From positions 62,001-126,000 of the forward strand of contig NZ_NFKR01000004.1 of the NCBI RefSeq assembly GCF_002160495.1: a DNA stretch of 64,000 nucleotides, given 5' to 3'. The notes below the pieces were generated by a model. That model searched no databases and had not been told where the DNA came from. It saw only the letters and a list, made by a program, of their open reading frames with translations. Origin of the DNA: Erysipelatoclostridium sp. An173. GTDB lineage: Bacteria > Bacillota_I > Bacilli_A > Erysipelotrichales > Coprobacillaceae. Made by a program: the position numbers and the translations under genes. This document shows positions 8,425 through 16,689 of this stretch, one piece after another (position 1 is the stretch's first letter; each line of letters starts with the position of its first letter).

Positions 8425-10023
8425 ATGAAGAAATTTTTAGCAGTTCTTGCTAGTCTAGCAATGATGGTTTCACTAACAGGCTGTGGTGGTGGAAGCGATG
8501 AAAATGTTTTCTACTATGCTCTAGATACTGAAGCTAGTTCACTAGATTCTACAGTAGCTACTGACGGGGCATCATTTACTGCAATTCATCAATTTATTGA
8601 TGGTTTAACTTGCCGTGGTGAAGATGGTGAAATTACTAAAGCTTTAGCTGAAGATTATAGTACTAGTGAAGATGGTCTTACTTGGACTTTTAAAATTAGA
8701 GATGATGCTAATTGGGAAAATGGAGACCCAGTTACAGCAAATGATTTTGTTTACGCTTGGACAAGATTACTTAAAAATGGTGGCGAATATTCATCAATGT
8801 TTGGACCAGATGGTGCTAACATCGTAAACGCTACAGCTATTATGGAAGGTACAATGGAAGCCGACCAATTAGGTGTAAGCGCAGTTGATGATAAAACTTT
8901 AGAAATCCATTTAGTTACTCCATGTACATTCTTCTTGGAATTAATGAACTTTGCGGTATTCTATCCACAAAATCAAGCATTTGTCGAAAAAGTTGGGGAA
9001 GACAAATATGCAACTTCTGCAGATAATTTATTATCTTGTGGCGCATTTAAAGTAACAGATTATCAACAAGGTTCTCGTATTTCTTATGAAAAGAATGAAG
9101 AATATTATGATGCTGATGCAGTTCAGTTAGATGGTGTGGAAATTTATCAAGCAGTTGAATCTGATACAGGTACAATGGGATTTGAAAATGGTGATTATGA
9201 CTTTGTACCAATTAGTTTTGAAATGGTAGATAAATATACAGATTCAGATGCTTACTACACTTACCAACAAGGATATATGCACTTTATCATGTTCAATTAT
9301 CAAAATGAACAATTACAAAACATTAACTTACGTCGTGCTATTTCATTAGCAATCGATCGTAGCGATTTTGCAAAGAACGTCTTAAAAGATGGTTCAGTTG
9401 CTGCTCAAGGTTTTGTACCTAGCAACTTATCAGAAAGTTCTGCAGGAACTGATTTCCGTGATGATTCTGGAAGTTATTTAAGCTATGATTTAACTCAAGC
9501 TCAACAATATTTAGATGCTGCTTTACAAGAATTAGGAGTTTCTGAAATTACATTAGAATTATTATATGGTAACAATGAAGCACCTAACGATACTTGTGCT
9601 GAATACTTAGAAAGTGCTTTAAGTAAATTAAATGGTTTAAATATTGAAATGAAAGTAGAAACTAAAACTGCTCGATTAGATGATATGACAAATGGTAACT
9701 TTGATATGGCAGTAACTCGTTGGGGACCAGATTTTGCCGACCCTACAACATATTTAACATTATATAACTCTACAAATAGTAATAATGATGGTAAATATTC
9801 AAATCCTGAATTTGATGCTATTTTAGAGCAAATCACTAATGAAAACAACGTTGATGCTCGTTGGCAATTAATGATTCAAGCTGAAAAAATGTTAATGGAT
9901 GATTGTGCTATGGTACCTATCTTTGAAAAAGGTGGTACAGCTTTAATGAATACAGATTATGAAGGTTTAGTAATTAGAGTGACTGGACCAAACGTATTAA
10001 AATATGTTCATAAAGCTAAGTAA
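8425..10023 (+). CDS. oppA: Oligopeptide ABC transporter substrate-binding lipoprotein (system 1)
   Basis: SBP_bac_5-type (cluster C) peptide-binding protein anchored outside the membrane. Signal peptide with lipobox LTGC; lipidated Cys20 follows a hydrophobic stretch (FLAVLASLAMMVSLTG). Family segments include ALAEDYSTSEDGLTWTF, NGDPVTANDFVYAW and the C-terminal RWGPDFADPTTYL. An upstream in-frame ATG (8386) would add 13 hydrophilic residues before the signal peptide. The ATG at 8425 with AAGGGGG before it is clearly the start, giving 532 residues. It leads the oppABCDF operon but is separated from oppB by a strong hairpin. Confidence 0.93.
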   Translation: MKKFLAVLASLAMMVSLTGCGGGSDENVFYYALDTEASSLDSTVATDGASFTAIHQFIDGLTCRGEDGEITKALAEDYSTSEDGLTWTFKIRDDANWENGDPVTANDFVYAWTRLLKNGGEYSSMFGPDGANIVNATAIMEGTMEADQLGVSAVDDKTLEIHLVTPCTFFLELMNFAVFYPQNQAFVEKVGEDKYATSADNLLSCGAFKVTDYQQGSRISYEKNEEYYDADAVQLDGVEIYQAVESDTGTMGFENGDYDFVPISFEMVDKYTDSDAYYTYQQGYMHFIMFNYQNEQLQNINLRRAISLAIDRSDFAKNVLKDGSVAAQGFVPSNLSESSAGTDFRDDSGSYLSYDLTQAQQYLDAALQELGVSEITLELLYGNNEAPNDTCAEYLESALSKLNGLNIEMKVETKTARLDDMTNGNFDMAVTRWGPDFADPTTYLTLYNSTNSNNDGKYSNPEFDAILEQITNENNVDARWQLMIQAEKMLMDDCAMVPIFEKGGTALMNTDYEGLVIRVTGPNVLKYVHKAK

Positions 10024-10040
10024 TAAATAAAAAAGTAGGT

Positions 10041-10080
10041 AGAAACACATTATAAATTTATCTATAATGTGTTTCTTTAT
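10041..10080 (+). terminator. Intercistronic hairpin between oppA and oppB (system 1)
   Basis: Perfect 14-bp stem (10041-10054 with 10063-10076), 8-nt loop and a short T-rich tail. Partial termination or 3'-end protection would let oppA be made in excess over the permease, a common arrangement for binding proteins. Confidence 0.8.
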
Positions 10081-10097
10081 TAAAGGAGGAAAAAGAT

Positions 10098-11039
10098 ATG
10101 GATAAAGCAATGACTAAATATATAGCTAAGCGATTAGCCATTTCTCTAATAACTCTGTTTGTTATTATCATTGTATTGTTTGTGATGATCAGATCACTAC
10201 CCGGTACTCCTTTTAATTCAGAAAGGATGACAGATGCCCAGCTTGCTGCGGCTAATGCTAAATATGGTTTTGATCAGCCGTTATTAGTACAATTTGTTAT
10301 GTATTTAAAAGATATGGTAACTGGGGATTTTGGTATTTCATTTACATTATATAAAAATGTGTCAGTTGCTTCTTTAGTAGGTAATGCTGCTAAAATTTCA
10401 TTTATTTATGGTATTGCAGCTTGTATTTTTGGTACTTTAGTAGGAATGCTTTTAGGTGTTATTGCTGCATTAAAAAAGAATACAATCTGGGATACTATAA
10501 CTACTACGATTTCAGTATTAGGGGTTTCTATTCCATCATTCGTTTTTGCGTTATTGATGGTTATGATTTTTGCTTATGAATTGAAAATTTTACCACTCCA
10601 ATATAGTAATCGAAATCCGTTTTTTAGTTCGATACTGCCGGTTTTAGCCTTGTCTATGAGTGTTATTGCCAATGTGGCTAGGTTTACAAGAACAGAAATG
10701 ATTTCGGTGTTAAATAGTGATTATATTACTTTAGCTAAGGCTAAAGGGTTAGATGGTAGAACTTTAATTTTAAAACATGCTTTAAGAAATGGGTTAATTC
10801 CAGTAATTACAATTTTAGGACCTATCTTAGTTAACTTGATGACTGGGACAATGGTCGTTGAACAGATTTGCGGGGTACCTGGTTTAGGTAAATTGTTGAT
10901 CAATGGTATTTCAGCAAATGACTATGATATTGTTTTAGCATGTGCATTCTTATATGCAGTTATGTATATAGTAATTGTTTTTGTTATTGACGTTTCTTAT
11001 GGATTGATCGATCCAAGAATTCGTTTAGGAAGGGGGTAA
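10098..11039 (+). CDS. oppB: Oligopeptide ABC transporter permease OppB (system 1)
   Basis: 313-residue inner-membrane permease of the BPD_transp_1 family with about six helices. The N-terminal OppB signature (YIAKRLAISLITLFVIIIVLF, then MIRSLPGTPF) and the EAA-loop region (TEMISVLNSDYITLAKAKGL with ILKHALRNGLIPVIT) are clear. AAAGGAGG precedes the start. It forms the translocation pore with OppC; the EAA loop contacts the OppD/OppF ATPases. Confidence 0.94.
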   Translation: MDKAMTKYIAKRLAISLITLFVIIIVLFVMIRSLPGTPFNSERMTDAQLAAANAKYGFDQPLLVQFVMYLKDMVTGDFGISFTLYKNVSVASLVGNAAKISFIYGIAACIFGTLVGMLLGVIAALKKNTIWDTITTTISVLGVSIPSFVFALLMVMIFAYELKILPLQYSNRNPFFSSILPVLALSMSVIANVARFTRTEMISVLNSDYITLAKAKGLDGRTLILKHALRNGLIPVITILGPILVNLMTGTMVVEQICGVPGLGKLLINGISANDYDIVLACAFLYAVMYIVIVFVIDVSYGLIDPRIRLGRG

Positions 11040-11045
11040 GCTATA

Positions 11046-11975
11046 ATGACTGAAAAATATGAATTTTTAGCTGATGATTTTGAATTTGTTAGTGAAAATA
11101 AAGATGATATTAAAGACGTCGTTATGCCAGCTAAACCTTTTTGGAAAGATTCAATAGGACGTTTTATTAAAAATAAAGGATCAGTAATTGGAATAATCTT
11201 TATTGCTGTATATATTCTTTTAGCAATAGTTGTACCAATGATAAGCAGCTGGGATTATGCGGCAATTGATACATCACTTGCTAATATTGAGCCTAATGCA
11301 ACGCATCTTTTTGGTACTGATAACTTCGGACGTGATTTATTTGTACGTTTGTGGCGTGGTGCTCGTGTTTCATTGATGATTGCTTTTTTAGCAGTATTTA
11401 TTGATGTTATTGTGGGAATGACTTATGGTTTAATTTCTGGATATTTTGGTGGTAAAGTCGATATGATTTTACAAAGAATTCAAGAAGTTTTAAACTCAAT
11501 TCCAACATTAGTAGTTTTAACATTATTATTAACAGTAATGAAATCATCATTATTCACGATTGTAATTGCATTGTCATTTACTGAGTGGATACCGATGTCA
11601 CGAATTACTAGAGCTCAGGTTCTAAAAGTAAAAGAAGATGAATTTGTTTTAGCTTCAAGAACACTAGGAGCTTCAAATTTCTTTATCATTTTTAAAGAAA
11701 TTTTACCAAATATTATTAATCAGTTAATTATCATGTGTATGATGACAGTTCCAAATGCGATTTTCTATGAAGCATATTTATCATTTGTTGGATTAGGATT
11801 ACCAGTTCCAGAAGCTTCACTTGGAACATTGATAAATGATGGTTTTGAATTCTTCTTGATCTATCCTTATCAAATGTTAATTCCTGCTGTTGCCTTAGCA
11901 ATCTTGATGTTATGCTTCAACTTAGTTGCTGATGGACTTCGTGATGCATTAGATCCAACGATGAAGGAGATGTAA
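11046..11975 (+). CDS. oppC: Oligopeptide ABC transporter permease OppC (system 1)
   Basis: 309-residue partner permease. It has the OppC N-terminal cytoplasmic tail (FWKDSIGRFIKNKGSVIG), a first helix, then HLFGTDNFGRDLFVRLWRGARVSL, the signature of OppC/DppC, and an EAA loop (VKEDEFVLASRTLGAS). The C-terminus DGLRDALDPTMKEM is typical. It starts 6 nt after oppB and its stop overlaps the oppD start by one base, so expression is tightly coupled. Confidence 0.94.
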   Translation: MTEKYEFLADDFEFVSENKDDIKDVVMPAKPFWKDSIGRFIKNKGSVIGIIFIAVYILLAIVVPMISSWDYAAIDTSLANIEPNATHLFGTDNFGRDLFVRLWRGARVSLMIAFLAVFIDVIVGMTYGLISGYFGGKVDMILQRIQEVLNSIPTLVVLTLLLTVMKSSLFTIVIALSFTEWIPMSRITRAQVLKVKEDEFVLASRTLGASNFFIIFKEILPNIINQLIIMCMMTVPNAIFYEAYLSFVGLGLPVPEASLGTLINDGFEFFLIYPYQMLIPAVALAILMLCFNLVADGLRDALDPTMKEM

Positions 11976-13069
11976 TGATGGAAGCAAGTAAAAAAAGAGA
12001 AAGAATTTTAAAAGTTAGAGATTTGCATATCTCTTTTAAAACAGATTCCGGTAAAGTAAATGCAATTCGTGGTGTGGATCTTGATTTATATAAGGGTGAA
12101 ACAATAGCTATTGTTGGTGAATCTGGTTCAGGTAAAAGTGTTACTACAAAAGCTATTTTAGGTATTTTAGCAAACAATGGTACTATTGACAGTGGTTCAA
12201 TTGAATATGTCTGGTATGATGAATATACTGGTGAACGTCAAGAACGTGATATTGTTCAAATGAGCGAGCGAGAAATGCAAAAAGAAATTCGTGGTCGTAA
12301 AATTGCCATGGTATTCCAAGATCCAATGACTTCATTGAATCCAACAATGACAATTGGAAAACAAATCATGGAACCAATGATTTACCACTATAAACGTTCT
12401 AAGGAAGAAGCGTATGCTAAAGCAATTGAATTATTAGAATTAGTTGGTATCACTGATGCCCAAAAGAGAATGAAAAACTATCCGCATCAATTATCAGGAG
12501 GGATGCGTCAAAGAGTTGTTATTGCTATTGCTCTTTCATGTGATCCTTATGTATTGATTTGTGATGAACCAACAACTGCGCTTGATGTTACCATTCAAGC
12601 AAAAATCCTAGAATTAATTAAAGAAATCCAAACTAAAAAGGATTTATCAGTAATTTATATTACTCATGACTTAGGTGTTGTTGCAAAAGTAGCGGATTTT
12701 GTTAATGTTATGTATGCTGGTAAAATAGTTGAACAAGGAACTATTGATGAAATATTCTATGATCCACGTCATCCATATACATGGGGATTATTATCATCGA
12801 TGCCAGATCTAGATACAAATGATGATGTTTTATATACAATTCCTGGAACACCACCAAACTTAGCTTATGAAATAGTTGGGGATGCTTTTGCTCCTCGTAA
12901 TCCATATGCTTTAAATATTGATTTACGATTAGAACCACCGATGTTCGATGTACCTGGTTCAAAAACTCATAAAGTAGCCAGCTGGCTAATGCATGAAAAA
13001 GCACCAAAGGTAGAAATGCCAGAATCATTGAAAAAAAGGTTAGAAAAAATGAAAGTTGAGGGACTGTAA
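11975..13069 (+). CDS. oppD: Oligopeptide ABC transporter ATPase OppD (system 1)
   Basis: 364-residue cytoplasmic ATPase. Walker A GESGSGKSV (near residue 50), Q-loop VFQDPMTSLNP, signature LSGGMRQR, Walker [13 protein letters not shown] and the switch histidine YITHDLG are all present. The helical region between Walker A and the Q-loop carries a charged insertion (YDEYTGERQERD). The C-terminal oligopeptide-transport domain (IPGTPPNLA ... FAPRNPYAL) lacks the cysteines seen in the second OppD of this window. Two adjacent ATGs (11975, 11978) are possible starts; the first overlaps the oppC stop. Confidence 0.94.
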   Translation: MMEASKKRERILKVRDLHISFKTDSGKVNAIRGVDLDLYKGETIAIVGESGSGKSVTTKAILGILANNGTIDSGSIEYVWYDEYTGERQERDIVQMSEREMQKEIRGRKIAMVFQDPMTSLNPTMTIGKQIMEPMIYHYKRSKEEAYAKAIELLELVGITDAQKRMKNYPHQLSGGMRQRVVIAIALSCDPYVLICDEPTTALDVTIQAKILELIKEIQTKKDLSVIYITHDLGVVAKVADFVNVMYAGKIVEQGTIDEIFYDPRHPYTWGLLSSMPDLDTNDDVLYTIPGTPPNLAYEIVGDAFAPRNPYALNIDLRLEPPMFDVPGSKTHKVASWLMHEKAPKVEMPESLKKRLEKMKVEGL

Positions 13070-13070
13070 G

Positions 13071-14003
13071 ATGGAAACAAGAGAACCTGTATTAGAAGTT
13101 GAAAACTTAAAACAATACTTTCGAATCAATCGTAAATTTACAGTTAAAGCAGTCAACGGTATTTCTTTTAAAATTTATCCAGGGGAAACATATGGTTTAG
13201 TAGGTGAATCTGGTTCTGGAAAATCAACTACAGGTCGGAGTATTATTAGATTATATAAGCCAACTGATGGTAAAGTACTATTCAAAGGTAAAGATATTTC
13301 TGGTAAGATGTCTAAAAATGATTTGAGATTATTAAGAACTAAGATGCAGATGATTTTTCAAGATCCAATGGCTTGTTTAAATCCTCGTAAAAAGGTTTTA
13401 GATATAATTGCTGAAGGTTTAGATATCCACCACTTGTATAAAACTACTGAAGAAAGAAATCAAAAAGTATATGAAATTTTGGAACTGGTTGGGTTATCTA
13501 AAGAACATGCTAGTCGTTATCCGCATCAATTTTCTGGTGGACAACGGCAAAGAATCGGGATTGCTCGAGCATTAATTATGGATCCTGATTTAGTTATTGC
13601 TGATGAAGCTATCTCTGCTTTAGATGTTTCAATTCAAGCTCAAGTGGTAAACTTGATGAAGAAAATTCAAAAAGAAACTAATACTGCTTATTTATTCATC
13701 GCTCATGATTTGAGTATGGTTAAATATATTTCGGATCATATTGGTGTTTTACATTTAGGGCACTTAGTAGAAACAGGAACTACTGATGAAATTTTCAATA
13801 ATCCGATTCATCCATATACTAAATCATTATTAAGTGCAATTCCTATTCCTAATCCAAGGGTAGAAAAAACACGTACTTCAATCAGTTATGATTATGATAA
13901 TAATGATATTGATTATGAAAAAGGAACTGAACATTTAGTTGAAGGAACTCATATGGTTTTAGCAACTGATGAAGAATTTGAAGAATGGACAAAACGGGTT
14001 TAG
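13071..14003 (+). CDS. oppF: Oligopeptide ABC transporter ATPase OppF (system 1)
   Basis: 310-residue second ATPase. Walker A GESGSGKST, Q-loop IFQDPMACLNP, signature FSGGQRQRIGIARAL, Walker B VIADEAISALDV and LFIAHDLS are intact. The tail (RTSISYDYDNNDIDYE ... GTHMVLATDEEFEEW) is the acidic, cysteine-free C-terminus of Gram-positive OppF. The ATG at 13071 with GAGGGA 7 nt before it is preferred over an in-frame TTG at 13056 that would overlap oppD. It is the last gene of the operon and is followed by a terminator. Confidence 0.94.
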   Translation: METREPVLEVENLKQYFRINRKFTVKAVNGISFKIYPGETYGLVGESGSGKSTTGRSIIRLYKPTDGKVLFKGKDISGKMSKNDLRLLRTKMQMIFQDPMACLNPRKKVLDIIAEGLDIHHLYKTTEERNQKVYEILELVGLSKEHASRYPHQFSGGQRQRIGIARALIMDPDLVIADEAISALDVSIQAQVVNLMKKIQKETNTAYLFIAHDLSMVKYISDHIGVLHLGHLVETGTTDEIFNNPIHPYTKSLLSAIPIPNPRVEKTRTSISYDYDNNDIDYEKGTEHLVEGTHMVLATDEEFEEWTKRV

Positions 14004-14050
14004 TTATTAGAATGCCTCGATCAAATTAAAAGATTAAATAATCAAAATTG

Positions 14051-14086
14051 TATTCCTACTAGTTTACTAGTAGGAATATTTTTTTA
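14051..14086 (+). terminator. Terminator of opp operon 1
   Basis: Perfect 12-bp stem (14051-14062 with 14067-14078), TTTA loop, followed by a run of T. Confidence 0.92.
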
Positions 14087-14120
14087 TTTAGTAATTATAT
14101 TGATTGCTCATTTTTCCAAA

Positions 14121-14170
14121 TAAAAATCTCCTAGTAAATAGTATTTGCTTTTACTTTTTTCTAGGAGATT
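14121..14170 (-). terminator. Terminator of the pepT-lipid kinase transcript
   Basis: Ten-base arms 14125-14134 and 14161-14170 around an AT-rich centre. Read on the minus strand, the stem is followed by T residues. Confidence 0.7.
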
Positions 14171-14201
14171 ATCAAATTAAACTTAAGTTATACAATAAAG
14201 A

Positions 14202-15098
14202 TTAAGGAATTAAGATATTAAGAGCTTGAGGAACAACTTCGATAGTAACTGGCAATGGTGAACCTTCTTCACCATCAATATCAATTACTAACTCTTGTTT
14301 AGTACTGATAGTAATTTTTTTGGCTTGAGTATAAAAAATAAACGGACTTTTAGCGTGTTTATGCAACAAATAATCTTTAGATAAAGTCATTAAATCAGTA
14401 ACTGAACATTTTTTTATAATAATTAAATCCAATAAACCATCTTGAACATCGGCATAAGGAATAATACGATCAAAGCCACCCACGCGATTAGTATTACTAA
14501 CCATAAACATTTTTGCTTCAAACTCTTTAGTTTCGTAATTGTCAATAACGACTTTTAAATCAATATTAGTGTTTAACTGACTTGGTAAATTAGCAATTCC
14601 ATTAATGTAATATGCTAACGGACCTAATCTTTTTTTATCTGCTTTGCTAACGGTAAAAGAAACATCGCTAAACATTCCCCCTGCAGCAACATTCATAAAA
14701 TAACGATCATTAATTTTACCAACATCTAAGCATAATGTTTTAAATTGTTTGATCATGGCACATACTTTATCAACCTGATTAGGAAGATTTAAGTAATTAG
14801 CAAAATCATTTACTGTTCCAGCTGCCAAAATACAAAGTGGAATTTTCTTGTTGGTGCTTACCATACCGCTAACAACTTCGTTAATGGTGCCATCACCACC
14901 GACAACAATGATAAAATCATAATTTTTTTCATCGACATTTAATACATGATTGTAAGCATCATCTTTTTTTTTGGTGTAAAAGACATCAATGTGATTTACT
15001 AATTGTTGTAAAATCAGTTGACCGGTAAGTTTATCTAGTGAATTTTGAATTGTTCTTTGACCAGAAGAAGGATTAATAATTAATAAACAACGTTTCAT
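14202..15098 (-). CDS. Diacylglycerol kinase-like lipid kinase (YegS/BmrU family)
   Basis: 298-residue DAGKc-domain protein. IINPSSGQR at the N-terminus, VVGGDGTINEVVSG (nucleotide-binding glycine-rich loop, near residue 82) and AAGTVNDFANYL are the catalytic-domain signatures. The C-terminal beta-sandwich includes GGFDRIIPYADVQDGLLD and VIDIDGEEGSPLP. It probably phosphorylates diacylglycerol or a related lipid to recycle it into phospholipid synthesis (DgkB-like), but BmrU/YegS paralogues of unknown substrate look the same. It starts 4 nt after pepT and is probably cotranscribed. A second paralogue is at 40341. Confidence 0.88.
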   Translation of the reverse strand: MKRCLLIINPSSGQRTIQNSLDKLTGQLILQQLVNHIDVFYTKKKDDAYNHVLNVDEKNYDFIIVVGGDGTINEVVSGMVSTNKKIPLCILAAGTVNDFANYLNLPNQVDKVCAMIKQFKTLCLDVGKINDRYFMNVAAGGMFSDVSFTVSKADKKRLGPLAYYINGIANLPSQLNTNIDLKVVIDNYETKEFEAKMFMVSNTNRVGGFDRIIPYADVQDGLLDLIIIKKCSVTDLMTLSKDYLLHKHAKSPFIFYTQAKKITISTKQELVIDIDGEEGSPLPVTIEVVPQALNILIP

Positions 15099-15102
15099 TT
15101 AG

Positions 15103-16311
15103 TTATTCTTTTATTAATTCTTTTAAAACTTCTACTGCTTGTTTCATCATTGTCAAGGAAACAAATTCAAAAGGACCATGGAAATTAGCACCACCAGTTC
15201 CGATATTAGGACAAGGTAGTCCCATAAAAGTTAAACGAGCTCCATCAGTACCACCACGAATTGGAGTTGCCTGGGCCTTGATGCCTACTTTAGTCATTGC
15301 TTGATTTAAATTATCAATAATATAATAATTATCTTTAATTATCTTTGCCATATTAAGATATGATTCCTGAATATCTAATTTTACTAATTCATAACCATAT
15401 TTTTCATCAAGATATGTTTTGATTCGTTTAAAATCAGCAATTTGTTTTTGAGCAATATCGTAGTCGTGGTTACGGATGATATATTCCATTGTTGCTTTTT
15501 GGCAACCACCTTCTAAATGATGAAGATGATTAAAACCATCGTAATTATCAGTATAATATGGTTTCATTTGTTCTGGTAACATATTTTCAAATTCAATTGC
15601 AACATTAATGGCACTAACCATTTTATTTTTAGCATCACCAGGATGAATTGATTTTCCAGTAATTTCTACCTTTGCGCTATAAGCATTGAAGTTTTCATAA
15701 TTATATTCTTCAATATCACCACCATCTAAAGTATAAGCATATTGAGCGTTAAATTTTTTAACATCAAAGTTATCAGGTCCCCGACCAACTTCTTCATCAG
15801 GCGTAAAAGCTATTTTAATATCATTATGTTTAACTTCAGGATGTTCATATAGATAATTAGCTAAATCCATAATGATAGCAACACCAGCTTTATCATCAGC
15901 ACCTAATAATGTCGTACCATCAGTAGTGATTAAATCATGACCAATCATTTTATTTAAAATATTAAATTTATCAGGATCTAGTGTTAATCCTAATTCTTTG
16001 TTAATAGTAATGATTGAACCATCATAATTAGTTATTTTTTGTGGTTTTATGTTTGTACCACTAGCATCAGGTGAGGTATCCATGTGGGCGATAAAACCAA
16101 TGACATCACCTTGACCACCATTGCCTTTAATAGTTCCATAAACAATTCCGTATTCATCTAAATGAGCATCACTAATACCAATTTCCAACATTTCTTTAAC
16201 TAGTTCTTTTCCTAGTTCTAATTGTTTTAAAGTTGATGGGGTAGTATTTGAGTATTCATCTGATTGTGTATCAAAACTTACATATTTTAAAAATCTTTCT
16301 TCAATATTCAT
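15103..16311 (-). CDS. pepT: Peptidase T (tripeptide aminopeptidase)
   Basis: 402-residue M20 zinc aminopeptidase that releases the N-terminal residue of tripeptides in the cytoplasm. Metal-site motifs are visible: IAHMDTSPD (His76, Asp78), LLGADDKAG (bridging Asp), FTPDEEVGRG (catalytic and metal Glu pair), TLDGGDIEEYN and the terminal FHGPFEFVS histidine. The lid domain includes SIHPGDAKNKM. Length matches PepT (about 408). It lies between two peptide importers and probably processes their cargo. GGGAGA precedes the ATG. Confidence 0.95.
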   Translation of the reverse strand: MNIEERFLKYVSFDTQSDEYSNTTPSTLKQLELGKELVKEMLEIGISDAHLDEYGIVYGTIKGNGGQGDVIGFIAHMDTSPDASGTNIKPQKITNYDGSIITINKELGLTLDPDKFNILNKMIGHDLITTDGTTLLGADDKAGVAIIMDLANYLYEHPEVKHNDIKIAFTPDEEVGRGPDNFDVKKFNAQYAYTLDGGDIEEYNYENFNAYSAKVEITGKSIHPGDAKNKMVSAINVAIEFENMLPEQMKPYYTDNYDGFNHLHHLEGGCQKATMEYIIRNHDYDIAQKQIADFKRIKTYLDEKYGYELVKLDIQESYLNMAKIIKDNYYIIDNLNQAMTKVGIKAQATPIRGGTDGARLTFMGLPCPNIGTGGANFHGPFEFVSLTMMKQAVEVLKELIKE

Positions 16312-16689
16312 TTTTAGTACTTCTCCCTTATTTGATATTTAATAATAATTATACTCATAAATTGATTTTTTAACAATGTTTAGATTTTTTTTATATATAA
16401 ATTTGATGAGAAGTGGTAGTTTTAAAAGAAAAGTTAATTTTTTTTAAAATATTATTTTAAGTTGTATTCTGATATTGTTGTATACAAATAAGTGGAAATA
16501 AATGATTATTTTAGGATTTTAATAAAATATGTGGAATAAAATTGTGTTTTATAGTAAAGGTTATGTAAAATTCAAGTAATTTTTGTAGGATATTGTCGCA
16601 ATTAAAGGTTGACAAGAAAAAAATTTTTTATTACACTAGAAAAAGGCAATATCATATTTGATTGCTTAAAAAAAGGAAGGGGAATAGAT
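16312..16689 (+). promoter_or_regulatory. Long intergenic region with promoter for opp operon 2
   Basis: 378-bp AT-rich gap between divergent pepT and the second oppA. The best promoter is TTGACA (16609-16614), 17 bp, TACACT (16632-16637), about 50 nt before the start codon. A TTGTATACA sequence near 16480 resembles the one in the other opp leader near 8378. No conserved riboswitch or extra gene was recognised in the rest; short upstream codons in frame with oppA lie before the real signal peptide and are not coding. Confidence 0.6.

Noticed and set aside
12741-13028. Minus-strand ORF of 95 codons inside oppD
   Set aside because: Antisense to a fully conserved gene, no SD and low-complexity residues; a shadow of oppD codon use.
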